From JAGNRR01 sp964409905 (GTDB lineage: Bacteria; Bacteroidota; Bacteroidia; Chitinophagales; Chitinophagaceae), in NCBI GenBank assembly GCA_964409905.1, contig CAYPET010000020.1, forward strand, positions 1 through 37,347: a DNA stretch of 37,347 nucleotides, given 5' to 3'. A program made the position numbers and the translations under genes. How positions within the stretch are numbered: the first letter of the stretch is position 1; every line of letters starts with the position of its first letter. The notes beneath the pieces are model-generated. The model was not told the DNA's origin. It did no database searches and worked only from the letters and a program-made list of their open reading frames with translations. Shown here piece by piece: positions 7,869 to 17,301 of this stretch.

Positions 7869-10277
7869 TTATTTTACCGTAAATCTCTTGTACAGGCTAA
7901 TCATAAAGCCTATGATCATCAAAATCGTTCCAATCCACAGTACATTGATGTACGGAAAGATAATAGCTTTCATGATGATATAGTCGTTTAAGGCATCGGG
8001 TTGTTTATATTCGATTAAGATAGATTCTTTTTCAGGAATGATTTTTGCTAACCTTACTTGGATTTGAAAGTCTTCCAACGTATCGGTTATTTGATATTCT
8101 ACTTTATCTCTAATGAAGTATACTGGGTCTGCTTTGCCTACTCGACCACTCATATCGAGCATGGTAATGTTTGCGGCTACAGCAACATCACCATCCTCAT
8201 TATTATAGTTTGGATTACTGATTTTGGTATCAAAGCCACTAAATACCATGACGCCATTTGCAAAATATATACTGTCACCCACGCGCACTTCTTTTGATTT
8301 GAAAGCACTGGTATCTTTTATTTTTGACTTATCAATTGTAGAGGTAATGTAAGTGAAGATGTCTTTAGTCAAATAATGCTTGGTATCAGGGTTCGAAACT
8401 AATCCCATTTTTGGGTTTATTTGAGCATTCGGTTTTAAGACAAATTCTTCTAGGTTTTTTTCGCCATCTTTTTTAACATAACGAACCGAATAATAGTGAT
8501 TTGGCCCAACGGTAGTATCACCTAAATAGGTAAGCCAATATTCATCCATTTTTGTGGCTTTACCTCTAAAGAGTAACACATTTTCTCTACTTTCTTTTTG
8601 ATTTTCTTGGGCAGTTTCCTTGCCCATATCAAAGTCAACACCCAAATCATTGATAGAGATCACATTTTTATTATATGACGACAATATGATACCTACCAGC
8701 ATCAAGCCAAATCCCAAGTGCGCAATATTCCCTCCCCACTTTACAACATTTGATTTTTGATTTTGCGTAATGTAGTAAATATTTGCAATGACTGAAAATA
8801 TGCTACAAAACATAAGTATTGCCACGGGTAAACTGAATAGTGATTGTGTATAAATAATAACAGCCGAAAGAATAAGACTCCCTATGAAAGGAACGGCTAA
8901 TTTGCCCAAAAATGTCCGCCAATTTGTTTTTTTAAATTTAAAATAATATACACTTGCAGTGGCCAGTGCAATAATAATAGCTACCCAGATTTGTATTTTA
9001 TTGTAGTGTGTTACGGGGTCGGTTATAGCTAGTTTTAGTCCAAATATTTTGTTCCAAACGGGCATGGAGGTTGTGTAAGTAATTTGAACGGAGGAGATAA
9101 TTAATACTAATGCACCGATGAACATCCAAAATTCTCTGGAACTCAATTCCTCTTCTTTTTTATGATCAGGAATGACTTTGTAACGCCAGGCAAATAACAC
9201 CAAAGCGCCAAGTAAAAAGGTGAATAAGAATAATAGTAGGTAAATACCTAAATAATTTCCTTCACCCGTGAATGCATGCACGGAAGTCTCACCGAGGATA
9301 CCTGTTCTGGTTAAAAATGTAGAATAAAGCACCAAAACAAAGGATAGTATAAAAAAGAACAAAGTAGCTCGTAATGAATATCCGGTGGCTTTGTAAATAA
9401 TCAACGTATGCAAACCAGCAATTAAAACCAACCAGGGCACTAAAGAGGCATTTTCAACAGGATCCCATGCCCAATAGCCACCAAAGTTTAGACTTTCATA
9501 TGCCCAAGCACCGCCCATCATAATGCCGGTACCGAGCACCATGCTTCCAAATAGCGACCAGCGTAATACAGGTTTAGTCCAATCTTGATAATCATTTTTC
9601 CAAAGCGCTGCAATGGCATAAGTAAACGGAAATAGTGTAGAAGCGAAGCCAAGGAACAAAATAGGAGGGTGTATGACCATCCAATAATTTTGCAGTAAAG
9701 GATTCAGGCCATTGCCATCTACTAATCGCTCTAGATAATTTGCCTGCTGAAATATTGGCACATTGGGCATTTCATGGCGAATGAGTGCAAAGGGACTACT
9801 GCCGATTTTCTCGCCAAAAAAATACAAACCCAATAAAGAAATACTGAGGAAAAATTGTGCCAGACTTACTACAGCCATTACGGTTGCGCTCCATTTATGT
9901 TTGCGTATTAAGAATAGTATTCCCAGCACACTATGCCATATCATCCAAAGCAAAAAGCTTCCTTCCTGACCCTCCCAAAAACAGGATAATAAGTACTTGA
10001 ATGGCAACTCATTGTTAGAATGAGACCATACATAATGGTACTCATATCGATGGTTGAAAATAAGATAGAAGAGAATAATAAAAATACCGAAAACGGCAGT
10101 GCTATGTATGATGAAACTAGTTTTGCCTAGCAAATACCAGCTCTTTTCAGATTCTGTAAGTGCTTTTCTCTCAGAAAGAAAAAAAGAAATAGCACCAACT
10201 AAGGATGCTACAAAGGACAAAAGCACAAAAAAATGCCCTATGTTACCCCAAATAAGTTGTTCGCCTTGAAATTCCAT
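7869..10277 (-). CDS. ccmF: Cytochrome c maturation haem lyase component CcmF (CcmF/CcsA family)
   Basis: This polytopic inner-membrane protein takes haem from CcmE and joins it to apocytochrome c. The tryptophan-rich WWD haem-binding segment FGGYWAWDPVENASLVPW is at residues 265-282. The flanking periplasmic histidines are in VIHPPILFLGF (about 201-211) and TSVHAF (331-336). Many hydrophobic helices precede a periplasmic C-terminal part of roughly 250 residues and a last helix (IGTILMIIGFMISLYKRF). The length of 802 residues is larger than E. coli CcmF (647), as is usual in this phylum. It follows ccmE by 62 bases in the order dcd-ccmE-ccmF. The other ccm genes (ccmA, B, C, G/H) are not in the window. 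Confidence 0.93.
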   Translation of the reverse strand: MEFQGEQLIWGNIGHFFVLLSFVASLVGAISFFLSERKALTESEKSWYLLGKTSFIIHSTAVFGIFIILFYLIFNHRYEYHYVWSHSNNELPFKYLLSCFWEGQEGSFLLWMIWHSVLGILFLIRKHKWSATVMAVVSLAQFFLSISLLGLYFFGEKIGSSPFALIRHEMPNVPIFQQANYLERLVDGNGLNPLLQNYWMVIHPPILFLGFASTLFPFTYAIAALWKNDYQDWTKPVLRWSLFGSMVLGTGIMMGGAWAYESLNFGGYWAWDPVENASLVPWLVLIAGLHTLIIYKATGYSLRATLFFFILSFVLVLYSTFLTRTGILGETSVHAFTGEGNYLGIYLLLFLFTFLLGALVLFAWRYKVIPDHKKEEELSSREFWMFIGALVLIISSVQITYTTSMPVWNKIFGLKLAITDPVTHYNKIQIWVAIIIALATASVYYFKFKKTNWRTFLGKLAVPFIGSLILSAVIIYTQSLFSLPVAILMFCSIFSVIANIYYITQNQKSNVVKWGGNIAHLGFGLMLVGIILSSYNKNVISINDLGVDFDMGKETAQENQKESRENVLLFRGKATKMDEYWLTYLGDTTVGPNHYYSVRYVKKDGEKNLEEFVLKPNAQINPKMGLVSNPDTKHYLTKDIFTYITSTIDKSKIKDTSAFKSKEVRVGDSIYFANGVMVFSGFDTKISNPNYNNEDGDVAVAANITMLDMSGRVGKADPVYFIRDKVEYQITDTLEDFQIQVRLAKIIPEKESILIEYKQPDALNDYIIMKAIIFPYINVLWIGTILMIIGFMISLYKRFTVK

Positions 10278-10339
10278 TTAATCTATTGTTGAATAATGTT
10301 GTATGCTAGTTGATGACAAATTAAATGGGGTTGTATGTA

Positions 10340-10732
10340 TTAGGTTCCAATGGCCACTTGATCTGTATTATATTTAGAAGGGCATTTCATCAGTATCTCT
10401 CTGCATTTGAAATAGTCTCCTTCCATTTTTCCAGTCATGGTTAGTTTTTCACTCCGTTCAAAGTCTTGAGGTTTCGCTCCGGTGAAAATAACTTTTCGAG
10501 TATTGCCAGATTCATCAGTAGCATAAAAAACAAATTTGTTTGGATCCTTGATAGGGTCATACTCCAAGCTATGGTTTACAGTGTCTAAAACGGCCACGAT
10601 TTGATATTCTTTGCCTGGTTTTTGAGCCGCTGTTTCAAAGGTTTCATTACTGCTGAAATCGCCAACCATACTTACGATGATACCGAATGTAGCAGCTATG
10701 AGCACCAAGATAATGATGTGCGAGGTCTTCAT
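10340..10732 (-). CDS. ccmE: Haem chaperone CcmE, CxxxY variant
   Basis: This is a periplasmic haem chaperone anchored by one N-terminal helix (HIIILVLIAATFGIIVSMV) and followed by a small OB-fold beta-barrel of about 90 residues. In the textbook enzyme a histidine in an HxxxY motif binds haem covalently. Here the matching place reads KCPSKYN, with Cys117 and Tyr121, so the histidine is replaced by cysteine (CxxxY). This variant is known from Desulfovibrio and archaeal CcmE, where the cysteine carries the haem, so the protein is probably active and not broken. A second cysteine (C110) is nearby. It lies between dcd and ccmF and surely works with CcmF. Confidence 0.88.
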   Translation of the reverse strand: MKTSHIIILVLIAATFGIIVSMVGDFSSNETFETAAQKPGKEYQIVAVLDTVNHSLEYDPIKDPNKFVFYATDESGNTRKVIFTGAKPQDFERSEKLTMTGKMEGDYFKCREILMKCPSKYNTDQVAIGT

Positions 10733-10793
10733 GATGCGAAGTTACGACTGAAACAATTTGGAAACCTGTTGGTCGTTATGTTTTTGGATAGTT

Positions 10794-11330
10794 TTAGAAT
10801 TTATTCTTCCACATCATACTTTCTACAGGTCGGTTGGGTTGCCCACTATACTTTGCTCCTTTCTTTTCATTGTAAGGAATTTCTATTTCACCATCTACAG
10901 GAAAATATATCAGTTGACCAATTGGCATGCCTGCATAAACGCGAACCGGAACTTTGACTGAAATTTCCAAGGTCCAATTACCACAAAAGCCAACATCGCC
11001 TTTGCCTGCTGTGGCATGTATGTCGATACCCAAACGGCCTGTGCTAGACTTCCCCTCTAAAAAAGGGACATGGGCATGGGTTTCTGTATATTCTTCGGTA
11101 ACGCCCAGGTAAAATCGGCCAGGTTCCAGCACAAAACCATCCTCTGGGATATCGAAGTGTTCAATCTGATTATGTTTTTTGGCATCAATTTGATGGTCTT
11201 TGTAAATCGCCAAATGTTTACCCAAATGCACGTCATACGAATTTGAGCCTAAATCTTCACGATTGTAAGGTACGATTAGGATAGTGCCTTTTTCCATTTC
11301 TTCCAAAATGCGTTTGTCTGATAGTATCAT
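10794..11330 (-). CDS. dcd: dCTP deaminase
   Basis: This enzyme converts dCTP to dUTP for dTTP synthesis. From the ATG at 11330 the product begins MILSDKRILEE, the standard N-terminus of the family, and is 178 residues long. A TTG seven codons upstream would extend it but is less likely. FLEGKSSTGRLGIDIHAT (residues about 90-107) is the Dcd/dUTPase nucleotide-binding motif, and NWTLEIS holds the catalytic glutamate (E122). It is the first gene of a minus-strand run with ccmE and ccmF, spaced by 61-62 bases, with no functional link to haem delivery. It could also hydrolyse dUTP like some bifunctional members; sequence alone does not decide. Confidence 0.92.
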   Translation of the reverse strand: MILSDKRILEEMEKGTILIVPYNREDLGSNSYDVHLGKHLAIYKDHQIDAKKHNQIEHFDIPEDGFVLEPGRFYLGVTEEYTETHAHVPFLEGKSSTGRLGIDIHATAGKGDVGFCGNWTLEISVKVPVRVYAGMPIGQLIYFPVDGEIEIPYNEKKGAKYSGQPNRPVESMMWKNKF

Positions 11331-11528
11331 GTCATCAAGTTCGTATTGCAATGTTAAAGTCGCAGGCTATGAAAAGAAGAAATATTATCCTTTTTTATTG
11401 ACATTTTGAGCTATTGTTTTTTTAATAAATTGATATTCACTTGGTTTATATGTGTACAGAAATAATTATACACCTTATATTTAGGTCGACTTTTTAATGA
11501 ATCAGCAAGTTGATTGTTGAAGCTACTT
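11331..11528. other. Divergent intergenic region between dcd and a T9SS protein gene
   Basis: About 200 AT-rich bases separate the two divergent start codons. TATATTTA at 11476-11483 resembles a -7 box for the plus-strand gene but lacks the final G and a clear TTTG partner. No RNA gene, repeat or riboswitch-like structure was recognised. Confidence 0.3.
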
Positions 11529-12593
11529 ATGAAGAACTTACTGCTAATATCATTTGTTTCTTTGTTTTCCATATGTTCGTGGGCGCAAGTATTATATAAT
11601 CCTTTTGTATCGAATGCGAGTATTTCACCTGCGCCAATGGCTTATTCGTATCAGGGTGGCTCGGCCATAATGTCTTTTACATTTGGTAATAGCGGAACTA
11701 CAGATATACCCTTGATTCAAGGTCAGCCTATCACGATAAACATAACTTTCTTAAGAGGAATTGCGAATAGCACTTCCATTGCCGGAGCGATTGCTGGTAG
11801 CATGGCGCAATATTTTACTTGGACAGGCTTTGGTGGGGCTATTACAGGAACACAAAATCAATCAATACCGGCCAATATTGCGGGTCCTATAAGTATTAAC
11901 TATCGTGCTACATCGAATTCTACCATTGTCAGTCCACAAAATGGCTTAAATGTAAATATTGGTCAATCACCAGTGGTGGCGGGACATAACATTCAAGGTG
12001 ATGATAATGTTTCGATGTATACTTACAATCAGCAGATTGGTCTACCGGTGGAGTTGATTGATTTCTACTGTGATAAGCGGAGGGGCGAGAATTTGCTTCA
12101 CTGGTCAACATTACACGAGGTAAACACCGACTACTTTACTGTCTACCACGGACAAAAGTATGATCAACTTTCTGTACTTGGGACTGTTAAGGCCACTTCA
12201 GCAAATAATACTGAGGCGATGCAGTATGATTTTAGCCACCAGCAACCCGAAGTTGGTCAACACTATTATCAATTAGTGTCAACCGATCTGGATGGTAAAA
12301 CGCAGATACATAAAACTATACATCTTTTTGTCCAAGAAAACGAATCCTTGGTTGTTTCGCCTAACCCAACCAATAATGGTATTTACGTTGAATATTCCGG
12401 CGGCGAGCTGGATATGTTTCAAATTCAGTTGTTTGATTTTTACGGCCGATTGGTGCTTGACGAAAAACAGTTATTTCCGACGGGAGAATTTGTAAAATGG
12501 ATTCCAATGTCACATTATCCGAATGGGATATACCTGCTCAAATTGACAAATTTTGAAGGCTTCCTTTATATGGATAAGATTATTAAATTTTAG
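11529..12593 (+). CDS. Secreted protein with T9SS type A sorting domain
   Basis: ATG at 11529 gives the signal peptide MKNLLLISFVSLFSICSWAQ; a TTG five codons earlier is possible but adds nothing. Residues about 20-165 form a glycine/serine/isoleucine-rich beta domain without recognised relatives. Residues about 170-270 begin PVELIDFYCDKRRGENLLHWST and continue to YYQLVSTDLDGKTQIH. This is the fibronectin-like module that precedes the sorting signal in many Bacteroidota exoproteins. The last ~75 residues (VSPNPTNNGIYVEY, DFYGRLVL, NGIYLLKL) are a type A sorting domain. It should be exported by T9SS. It is monocistronic, and its job is unknown. The low-complexity start, rich in PITINIT-like strands, may be an adhesive domain. 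Confidence 0.85.
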   Translation: MKNLLLISFVSLFSICSWAQVLYNPFVSNASISPAPMAYSYQGGSAIMSFTFGNSGTTDIPLIQGQPITINITFLRGIANSTSIAGAIAGSMAQYFTWTGFGGAITGTQNQSIPANIAGPISINYRATSNSTIVSPQNGLNVNIGQSPVVAGHNIQGDDNVSMYTYNQQIGLPVELIDFYCDKRRGENLLHWSTLHEVNTDYFTVYHGQKYDQLSVLGTVKATSANNTEAMQYDFSHQQPEVGQHYYQLVSTDLDGKTQIHKTIHLFVQENESLVVSPNPTNNGIYVEYSGGELDMFQIQLFDFYGRLVLDEKQLFPTGEFVKWIPMSHYPNGIYLLKLTNFEGFLYMDKIIKF

Positions 12594-12663
12594 CCACAGA
12601 AAAGTTACTACTCATTAATCGTTCTGGCATGTAAAAAACTTAAGACTTCTTGATTCACTAGGA

Positions 12664-13305
12664 CTAAATATAGGGTACATGCGAGGATGTGCTTTTATCT
12701 TGCAATTTGAAGCTAAAATAATCTATAAACATTTTTGCAAATACAAATACTAGGGTAAATACAAATACCCCAGCATGATTATTGATCGCTTCGTTGAGGA
12801 ACTTGAAAGCAAAAAATCCTAGGACTATTACAAAATGAATCATGATTATTCGGCCATTTATGAAATAATAAAACTGCTTAGGTGCTGCAATTTTATATTC
12901 CCTGCTCAAAAAATATTGCAGTAATAATTCAGCAAGTTTTACCGTAAATATACTGAACATGGCAATTCGAAAGTTGATGTCGGAAAGGGTAAAATAATTT
13001 AAAAAGTTTATTCTATTTTCTGTTGTTGACATATTAAAACCAATGAAAGCAATAATGAATATCAAATAAAACAACAGAAGGCCGGTTTGGATTAAAAGGA
13101 ATTTTATTGCCGTGCCAATCCTAAATAGAATATGGCCCTGCTGTGCGGTTACAATTCTTACTGCGTTTAAAAAAGAGATAGCAAAGGTTTCCAGCCAATA
13201 TGCATAGAAGAGTGCGAAAGCGCTCCAGTTCAAAAAAGCAACACCAAATAAGGGTATAAGATTTAAGCCAAACTGTAGCAGAAAGCTTGACCTTTGAGGC
13301 AACAT
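12664..13305 (-). CDS. Integral membrane protein, probably DUF6498 family
   Basis: The 213-residue protein has five or six hydrophobic helices. The N-terminal part (NLIPLFGVAFLNWSAFALFYAYWLETF) matches my memory of DUF6498 proteins, which share an N-L-I-P-G-V-WS-YW-E pattern; this is recognition, not a search result. No catalytic motif is visible. It starts 3 bases after the pntB stop and is the last gene of the transhydrogenase operon, so it may be co-expressed with that membrane complex. There is no evidence that it is a subunit. Confidence 0.6.
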   Translation of the reverse strand: MLPQRSSFLLQFGLNLIPLFGVAFLNWSAFALFYAYWLETFAISFLNAVRIVTAQQGHILFRIGTAIKFLLIQTGLLLFYLIFIIAFIGFNMSTTENRINFLNYFTLSDINFRIAMFSIFTVKLAELLLQYFLSREYKIAAPKQFYYFINGRIIMIHFVIVLGFFAFKFLNEAINNHAGVFVFTLVFVFAKMFIDYFSFKLQDKSTSSHVPYI

Positions 13306-13308
13306 AAG

Positions 13309-14721
13309 CTACATGCTTTTTAATTCACTGACTAATTCACCTAGTACCTTTTTAGCATCACCAAATAACATAGAAGTTTTTGGTTCGTAAAACAGTTGAT
13401 TTTCAATACCTGCGTAGCCGGGCTTCATAGATCTTTTATTGACAATAATGTGTTTCGCTTGTTCTACATCTAAAATGGGCATTCCATATATTGGCGATGA
13501 AGGATCTGTTTTAGCAGCAGGATTCACAACATCGTTGGCACCAAGCACCAATACAACATCGGTATTTGGAAATTCAGGATTTATTTCCTCCATTTCTAAT
13601 AATTTGTCATATGGTACATCGGCTTCTGCCAATAATACATTCATGTGGCCTGGCATTCTTCCTGCAACAGGGTGTATGGCGTATTTTACCGTCACACCTT
13701 TTTCTTCTAATGTTTTTTCTAAATCGTTGCAAGTATGTTGTGCTTGGGCTACCGCCAAACCATATCCGGGCACGATAACGACGTTTTTGGAATAAGCCAT
13801 CAATACGGCCGTATCGCTTACATTAATTTCACGGAAAGTTTGATCTCCACTGGCAGCAGTACTGCCGCCAGATTTGTTTCCCCCTAAAGCGCCAACTATC
13901 ACATTAGTTAGTGAGCGATTCATGGCTGAACACATCAACATAGTTAAGATAGTACCGGCGCTTCCTACCAGAATACCACCGGTAAGCATAATAGGATTAT
14001 CATATAAAAAACCACCAAAGGCAGCTGCTACGCCTGTAAAGGAGTTAAGCAGCGAAATTACCACCGGCATGTCAGCACCACCAATAGGCATAACAAATAA
14101 GATACCGTATAATGCTGATACAATAAGCAAGGCATAAAATAGGGCGCTTGGGTTACCGAACCAGCCAGTCATGATGGCAATCACCAATGCGGCAATTAAA
14201 ACTAGCAATCCGATATTGATGATTTGCTGGCCGGGCAGAAATTTGTCATTGATTTTGCCATCTAATTTACCAAAAGCAATCATGGAGCCTGTGAAAGAAA
14301 CAGTTCCAATGACAAGCCCTAATAAAATTACCAGCAGAATTAATGGCTCTGATGAGAAATTACCGCTATGCATTATATGCCTAAATTCTACAATCGAAAT
14401 AATGGCAGCACAAGCACCGCCCATACCATTAAAAAGACTTACCATTTGGGGCATAGCAGTCATTTGCACCCTCTTTGCAATTAGGGTTCCCAGCACAGAG
14501 CCTATTATCAGTCCGCCAAAGATCCAAGCATAGTTGCCCAGTTTGGTGCCAGTTTCAGGGCTTTCATATAAAAAAATGGTGGCCAATATGGCTAATGCCA
14601 TACCAAAAGCAGCTACTAGATTTCCTTTGCGGGCTGTTTCTGGGTGTGACAACATTTTCAGACCCAAAATAAAGGTGATGCTGCCAATGAGGTAGGCTAA
14701 TAAGAGAAATGTGTTTTCCAT
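13309..14721 (-). CDS. pntB: NAD(P) transhydrogenase subunit beta PntB
   Basis: This is the membrane and NADP(H)-binding subunit of the proton-translocating transhydrogenase, which uses the proton gradient to make NADPH from NADH. Residues 1 to about 270 are a run of membrane helices (domain II). Residues about 300-470 are domain III, with the NADP-binding signature VVIVPGYGLAVAQAQH and the conserved HPVAGRMPGHMNVLLAEA and VLGANDVVNPAA segments. The length of 470 fits PntB. It follows pntAB by 8 bases in the order pntAA-pntAB-pntB. Confidence 0.96.
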   Translation of the reverse strand: MENTFLLLAYLIGSITFILGLKMLSHPETARKGNLVAAFGMALAILATIFLYESPETGTKLGNYAWIFGGLIIGSVLGTLIAKRVQMTAMPQMVSLFNGMGGACAAIISIVEFRHIMHSGNFSSEPLILLVILLGLVIGTVSFTGSMIAFGKLDGKINDKFLPGQQIINIGLLVLIAALVIAIMTGWFGNPSALFYALLIVSALYGILFVMPIGGADMPVVISLLNSFTGVAAAFGGFLYDNPIMLTGGILVGSAGTILTMLMCSAMNRSLTNVIVGALGGNKSGGSTAASGDQTFREINVSDTAVLMAYSKNVVIVPGYGLAVAQAQHTCNDLEKTLEEKGVTVKYAIHPVAGRMPGHMNVLLAEADVPYDKLLEMEEINPEFPNTDVVLVLGANDVVNPAAKTDPSSPIYGMPILDVEQAKHIIVNKRSMKPGYAGIENQLFYEPKTSMLFGDAKKVLGELVSELKSM

Positions 14722-14729
14722 AGTTGATT

Positions 14730-15044
14730 TTATTTGCCTGGTTTCTTCTTAAACATTTCCAACATTCTGTCTGTAACTACAAATCCGCCGACAACATTCA
14801 ATGTGCCGAGTATCACAGCCAAAAAACCTAATATTAGGGCTAAATAGTCATGAGGGTCAGCTTGACCCATGATAATGATAGCCCCAATAATCACTACGCC
14901 ATGAATAGCGTTCGCCCCACTCATTAAAGGGGTATGCAAGACGCTTGGAACACGCCCAATTACTTCTATACCGAGGAATATTGACAAAATAACGATGGTA
15001 ATCATGTTATAGTTTGTCGAGAAAAAGTTCATTAACTGTTCCAT
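14730..15044 (-). CDS. pntAB: NAD(P) transhydrogenase alpha part 2, PntAB
   Basis: This small 104-residue membrane protein has about three helices (TIVILSIFLGIEVIG, HGVVIIGAIIIMG, ALILGFLAVILGTLNVVGGF). It supplies the domain II helices that in E. coli form the C-terminus of PntA. The conserved HTPLMSGANAIHG block is the family hallmark. The gene begins 1 base after the pntAA stop and ends 8 bases before pntB, so the split alpha subunit is made as a coupled pair. Confidence 0.95.
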   Translation of the reverse strand: MEQLMNFFSTNYNMITIVILSIFLGIEVIGRVPSVLHTPLMSGANAIHGVVIIGAIIIMGQADPHDYLALILGFLAVILGTLNVVGGFVVTDRMLEMFKKKPGK

Positions 15045-15045
15045 A

Positions 15046-16161
15046 TTAATTGTTCATAATATTTAAAATACGCTCATTTATAATGTTGCCGTCTTTGCAA
15101 ATACAGGTGCCGGCAATGAGATCATCTTCAAAATTCATATTGTAGTTGCCATCCTTATCAAAGAACAGCTTTAAAAAATTAAGGATATTTTTACCATAAA
15201 GTTTACTGGCATCAGAAGGCAAGGTGGCTGCCAAATTGGAGTTGCCGATAATGGTTATATGATTAAAAACGATTGTTTCGTTGTTCACAGTTTTAGCACA
15301 ATTACCACCAGTTGAAGCAGCTAAGTCAATTACTACACTGCCGGCTTTCATTTTTAAGAGCGTTTCTTCGGTAATTAATAATGGCGCTCTTCTGCCAGGT
15401 ATCTGAGCAGTGGTGATAATGATATCGGCCTTGCTTGCGTGGTCGGCTACCATTGCCGTCTGTTTTTGTTTATACTCTTCAGACTGTTCCACTGCGTAAC
15501 CTCCGGCGGAGCTGGCATCTGCAGCGCCTTCAACTTCAACAAATTTTGCCCCCAGACTTTGCACTTCCTCTTTTACAGCAGGTCGGGTATCAAAAACCTC
15601 TACAACAGCACCAAGACGTCTGGCGGTGGCAATGGCTTGCAAGCCCGCCACACCGGCACCCAATATTAAAATCTTAGCCGGACGAATACTGCCTGCCGCT
15701 GTCATAAACATGGGCAAGTAGCGGCAGTAATTTGATGCAGCCAACAGTACAGCTTTGTATCCAGCTATATTGGCCTGCGAACTTAAAACATCCATAGACT
15801 GTGCACGAGTAGTTCGGGGGATATTGTCCATGCTGAATAAAATATTATTGTCGGCAGCAAGTTTTTTCGTCATATCAATATCATTGATAGGAAAATATGT
15901 GCCGACAATGGTTTTGTTTTTCAACTCTTCCACGGTGGGATTTATTGTCAAAATAATTTCAGCCTTTTCAATCACTTCATTCCGACTGGTGACAGTTGCA
16001 CCTGCCTGAAGATAATCATCATCGCTGGCAAATGCTCTGGCTCCGGCGCCTTGCTCAACGAGTACCTCCATCCCCATCGTTTTGAATTGCGAAACTGTCT
16101 CGGGCAAAGCGGAGGTTCGGCTATCTGATTCGGGTTCTTTTAAAATACCTATAGTCATCAT
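15046..16161 (-). CDS. pntAA: NAD(P) transhydrogenase alpha part 1, PntAA
   Basis: This is the soluble NAD(H)-binding domain I of transhydrogenase, on the cytosolic face. It belongs to the alanine dehydrogenase/PNT family. The N-terminus IGILKEPESDSRTSALPETV is the typical substrate-domain start. ILILGAGVAGLQAIATARRLGA is the Rossmann dinucleotide fold, followed by VFDTRP. The mobile-loop region with YKQKQTAMVADHASKADIIITTAQIPGRRAPLL is intact. The length of 371 residues matches split PntAA proteins. Two consecutive ATGs (16161 and 16158) are both plausible starts. It is the first gene of the pnt operon and diverges from a DUF4249 lipoprotein gene. Confidence 0.96.
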   Translation of the reverse strand: MMTIGILKEPESDSRTSALPETVSQFKTMGMEVLVEQGAGARAFASDDDYLQAGATVTSRNEVIEKAEIILTINPTVEELKNKTIVGTYFPINDIDMTKKLAADNNILFSMDNIPRTTRAQSMDVLSSQANIAGYKAVLLAASNYCRYLPMFMTAAGSIRPAKILILGAGVAGLQAIATARRLGAVVEVFDTRPAVKEEVQSLGAKFVEVEGAADASSAGGYAVEQSEEYKQKQTAMVADHASKADIIITTAQIPGRRAPLLITEETLLKMKAGSVVIDLAASTGGNCAKTVNNETIVFNHITIIGNSNLAATLPSDASKLYGKNILNFLKLFFDKDGNYNMNFEDDLIAGTCICKDGNIINERILNIMNN

Positions 16162-16390
16162 GATAATAAGACCTTAAACTTATTACAAAAAATGACAACG
16201 TTCAAATAATATTACTCAAATAAAATAGTTTATTTCTGAATGTGATTTAAACTGAAAATATGCGCTCTCAACTAATTTAACCAAAGTGGTTCTTTTCACT
16301 GCAGCAAAACCGTTTTTTGAATTGTAGATGACTAAAAGCGTAGTATTTAACGATTCTATTAGATTGTTTCAACCTATTTTCGTGCCTATG
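16162..16390. other. Divergent intergenic region between pntAA and the DUF4249 gene
   Basis: About 229 AT-rich bases are shared by two divergent genes. Several TTTG/CAAA words occur on both strands (for example CAAATAA near 16203 and 16218), but none forms a TAnnTTTG box with proper spacing. TATTTTCG near 16374 is one base off the consensus. An open frame from the ATG at 16328 continues into the DUF4249 gene and is probably only leader. Confidence 0.3.
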
Positions 16391-17290
16391 ATGTTTGGGC
16401 GAACTCGGACGATTTTACTTTTTCTGCTTATCATTTTTGCATCTTGCGAAAAAGAGTTGAACATTCCGTTGCAGGCCAGCAATCCGAAATTAGTGGTAGA
16501 AGGCTATATTGCCACAGACCAGCAACCGGTGGTTGTTCTAACAAAAAGTGTCGGTTTTTTTGATAAAATTGATGTTTCCAAAATTCAATTCGTGTCAGAT
16601 GCCACTGTCGTTGTCACAGATATCACGGCAAATAGAAGCATTCAATTACGGCCTGTTCAAGTGCAGCAGTTTACAGTCTATACAATCAATCAGTCTGACC
16701 CTACCTACAATCATTTTAAAAATGGCAGAACAGAGCATTTTTATAGATTGGATATAACTTATGACAATCAACAATATTCAGCATTGACTAAAATTCCCAA
16801 TAATCGTGGTTTTGACTCACTTTATTACGAGCCAAACAGCAGGTTTAAAGATACCTTGTATTCTCTGCGAGCTCGATATTCTGACCCAGATACACTAGGA
16901 AATTTCTACAAGTATTTTACAAAGCGGTCAGGGTTACTGAGTCAGGATGCCGACTTCATCGAGCCATTTTCATCTCGATTAGATGACGACTTTATCAATG
17001 GGCAAAAGAACATACCCATAGATTTATTCCTAGGTTTTGAACGAAATGATAGTATAGACAATCAATTCAACGAAACGGCAGCCTTTGGTCGACTCGGAGA
17101 TACTATTACCGTAAAACTATCGGCTATGGACAGAGCAGTTTATGGATTTTGGAAAACACTTGACTTTGCAGAAGGAAGTGTGGGCAATCCTTTTGCAGCC
17201 CCGATACAAGTTCAATCAAATATCAGTAATGATGCTTTTGGTGTATGGACAGGCTATGGCAATGCTTATCAAACTATAATTATTAAATAA
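16391..17290 (+). CDS. DUF4249 family outer-membrane lipoprotein
   Basis: From ATG 16391 (or 16388) the product begins MFGRTRTILLFLLIIFASCEKELN, a lipoprotein signal with lipobox ASC and an N-terminal EKELNIP segment typical of DUF4249. The ATG at 16328 would place 20 charged residues before the signal and is unlikely. The body has the family pattern: NPKLVVEGYIATDQQPVVVLTKS near the N-terminus, then a beta-rich middle and NPFAAPIQVQSNISNDAFGVWTGYG at the end. DUF4249 proteins often sit beside TonB-dependent receptors, but none is here. Instead trxB follows after 11 bases. The function is unknown. Confidence 0.8.
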   Translation: MFGRTRTILLFLLIIFASCEKELNIPLQASNPKLVVEGYIATDQQPVVVLTKSVGFFDKIDVSKIQFVSDATVVVTDITANRSIQLRPVQVQQFTVYTINQSDPTYNHFKNGRTEHFYRLDITYDNQQYSALTKIPNNRGFDSLYYEPNSRFKDTLYSLRARYSDPDTLGNFYKYFTKRSGLLSQDADFIEPFSSRLDDDFINGQKNIPIDLFLGFERNDSIDNQFNETAAFGRLGDTITVKLSAMDRAVYGFWKTLDFAEGSVGNPFAAPIQVQSNISNDAFGVWTGYGNAYQTIIIK

Positions 17291-17301
17291 ATACTTTACC
17301 A

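Noticed and set aside
10601..10961. Two overlapping plus-strand frames across the ccmE-dcd gap
   Set aside because: They run antisense to ccmE and dcd and have no known domain; both minus-strand genes are well supported.
13439..14672. Several long plus-strand open frames opposite pntB
   Set aside because: They are antisense shadows of pntB, with no family motif and no good starts; pntB itself is intact.
15435..16009. Plus-strand frames opposite pntAA
   Set aside because: These are shadows of the transhydrogenase subunit; their content is low-complexity and arginine/leucine-rich.
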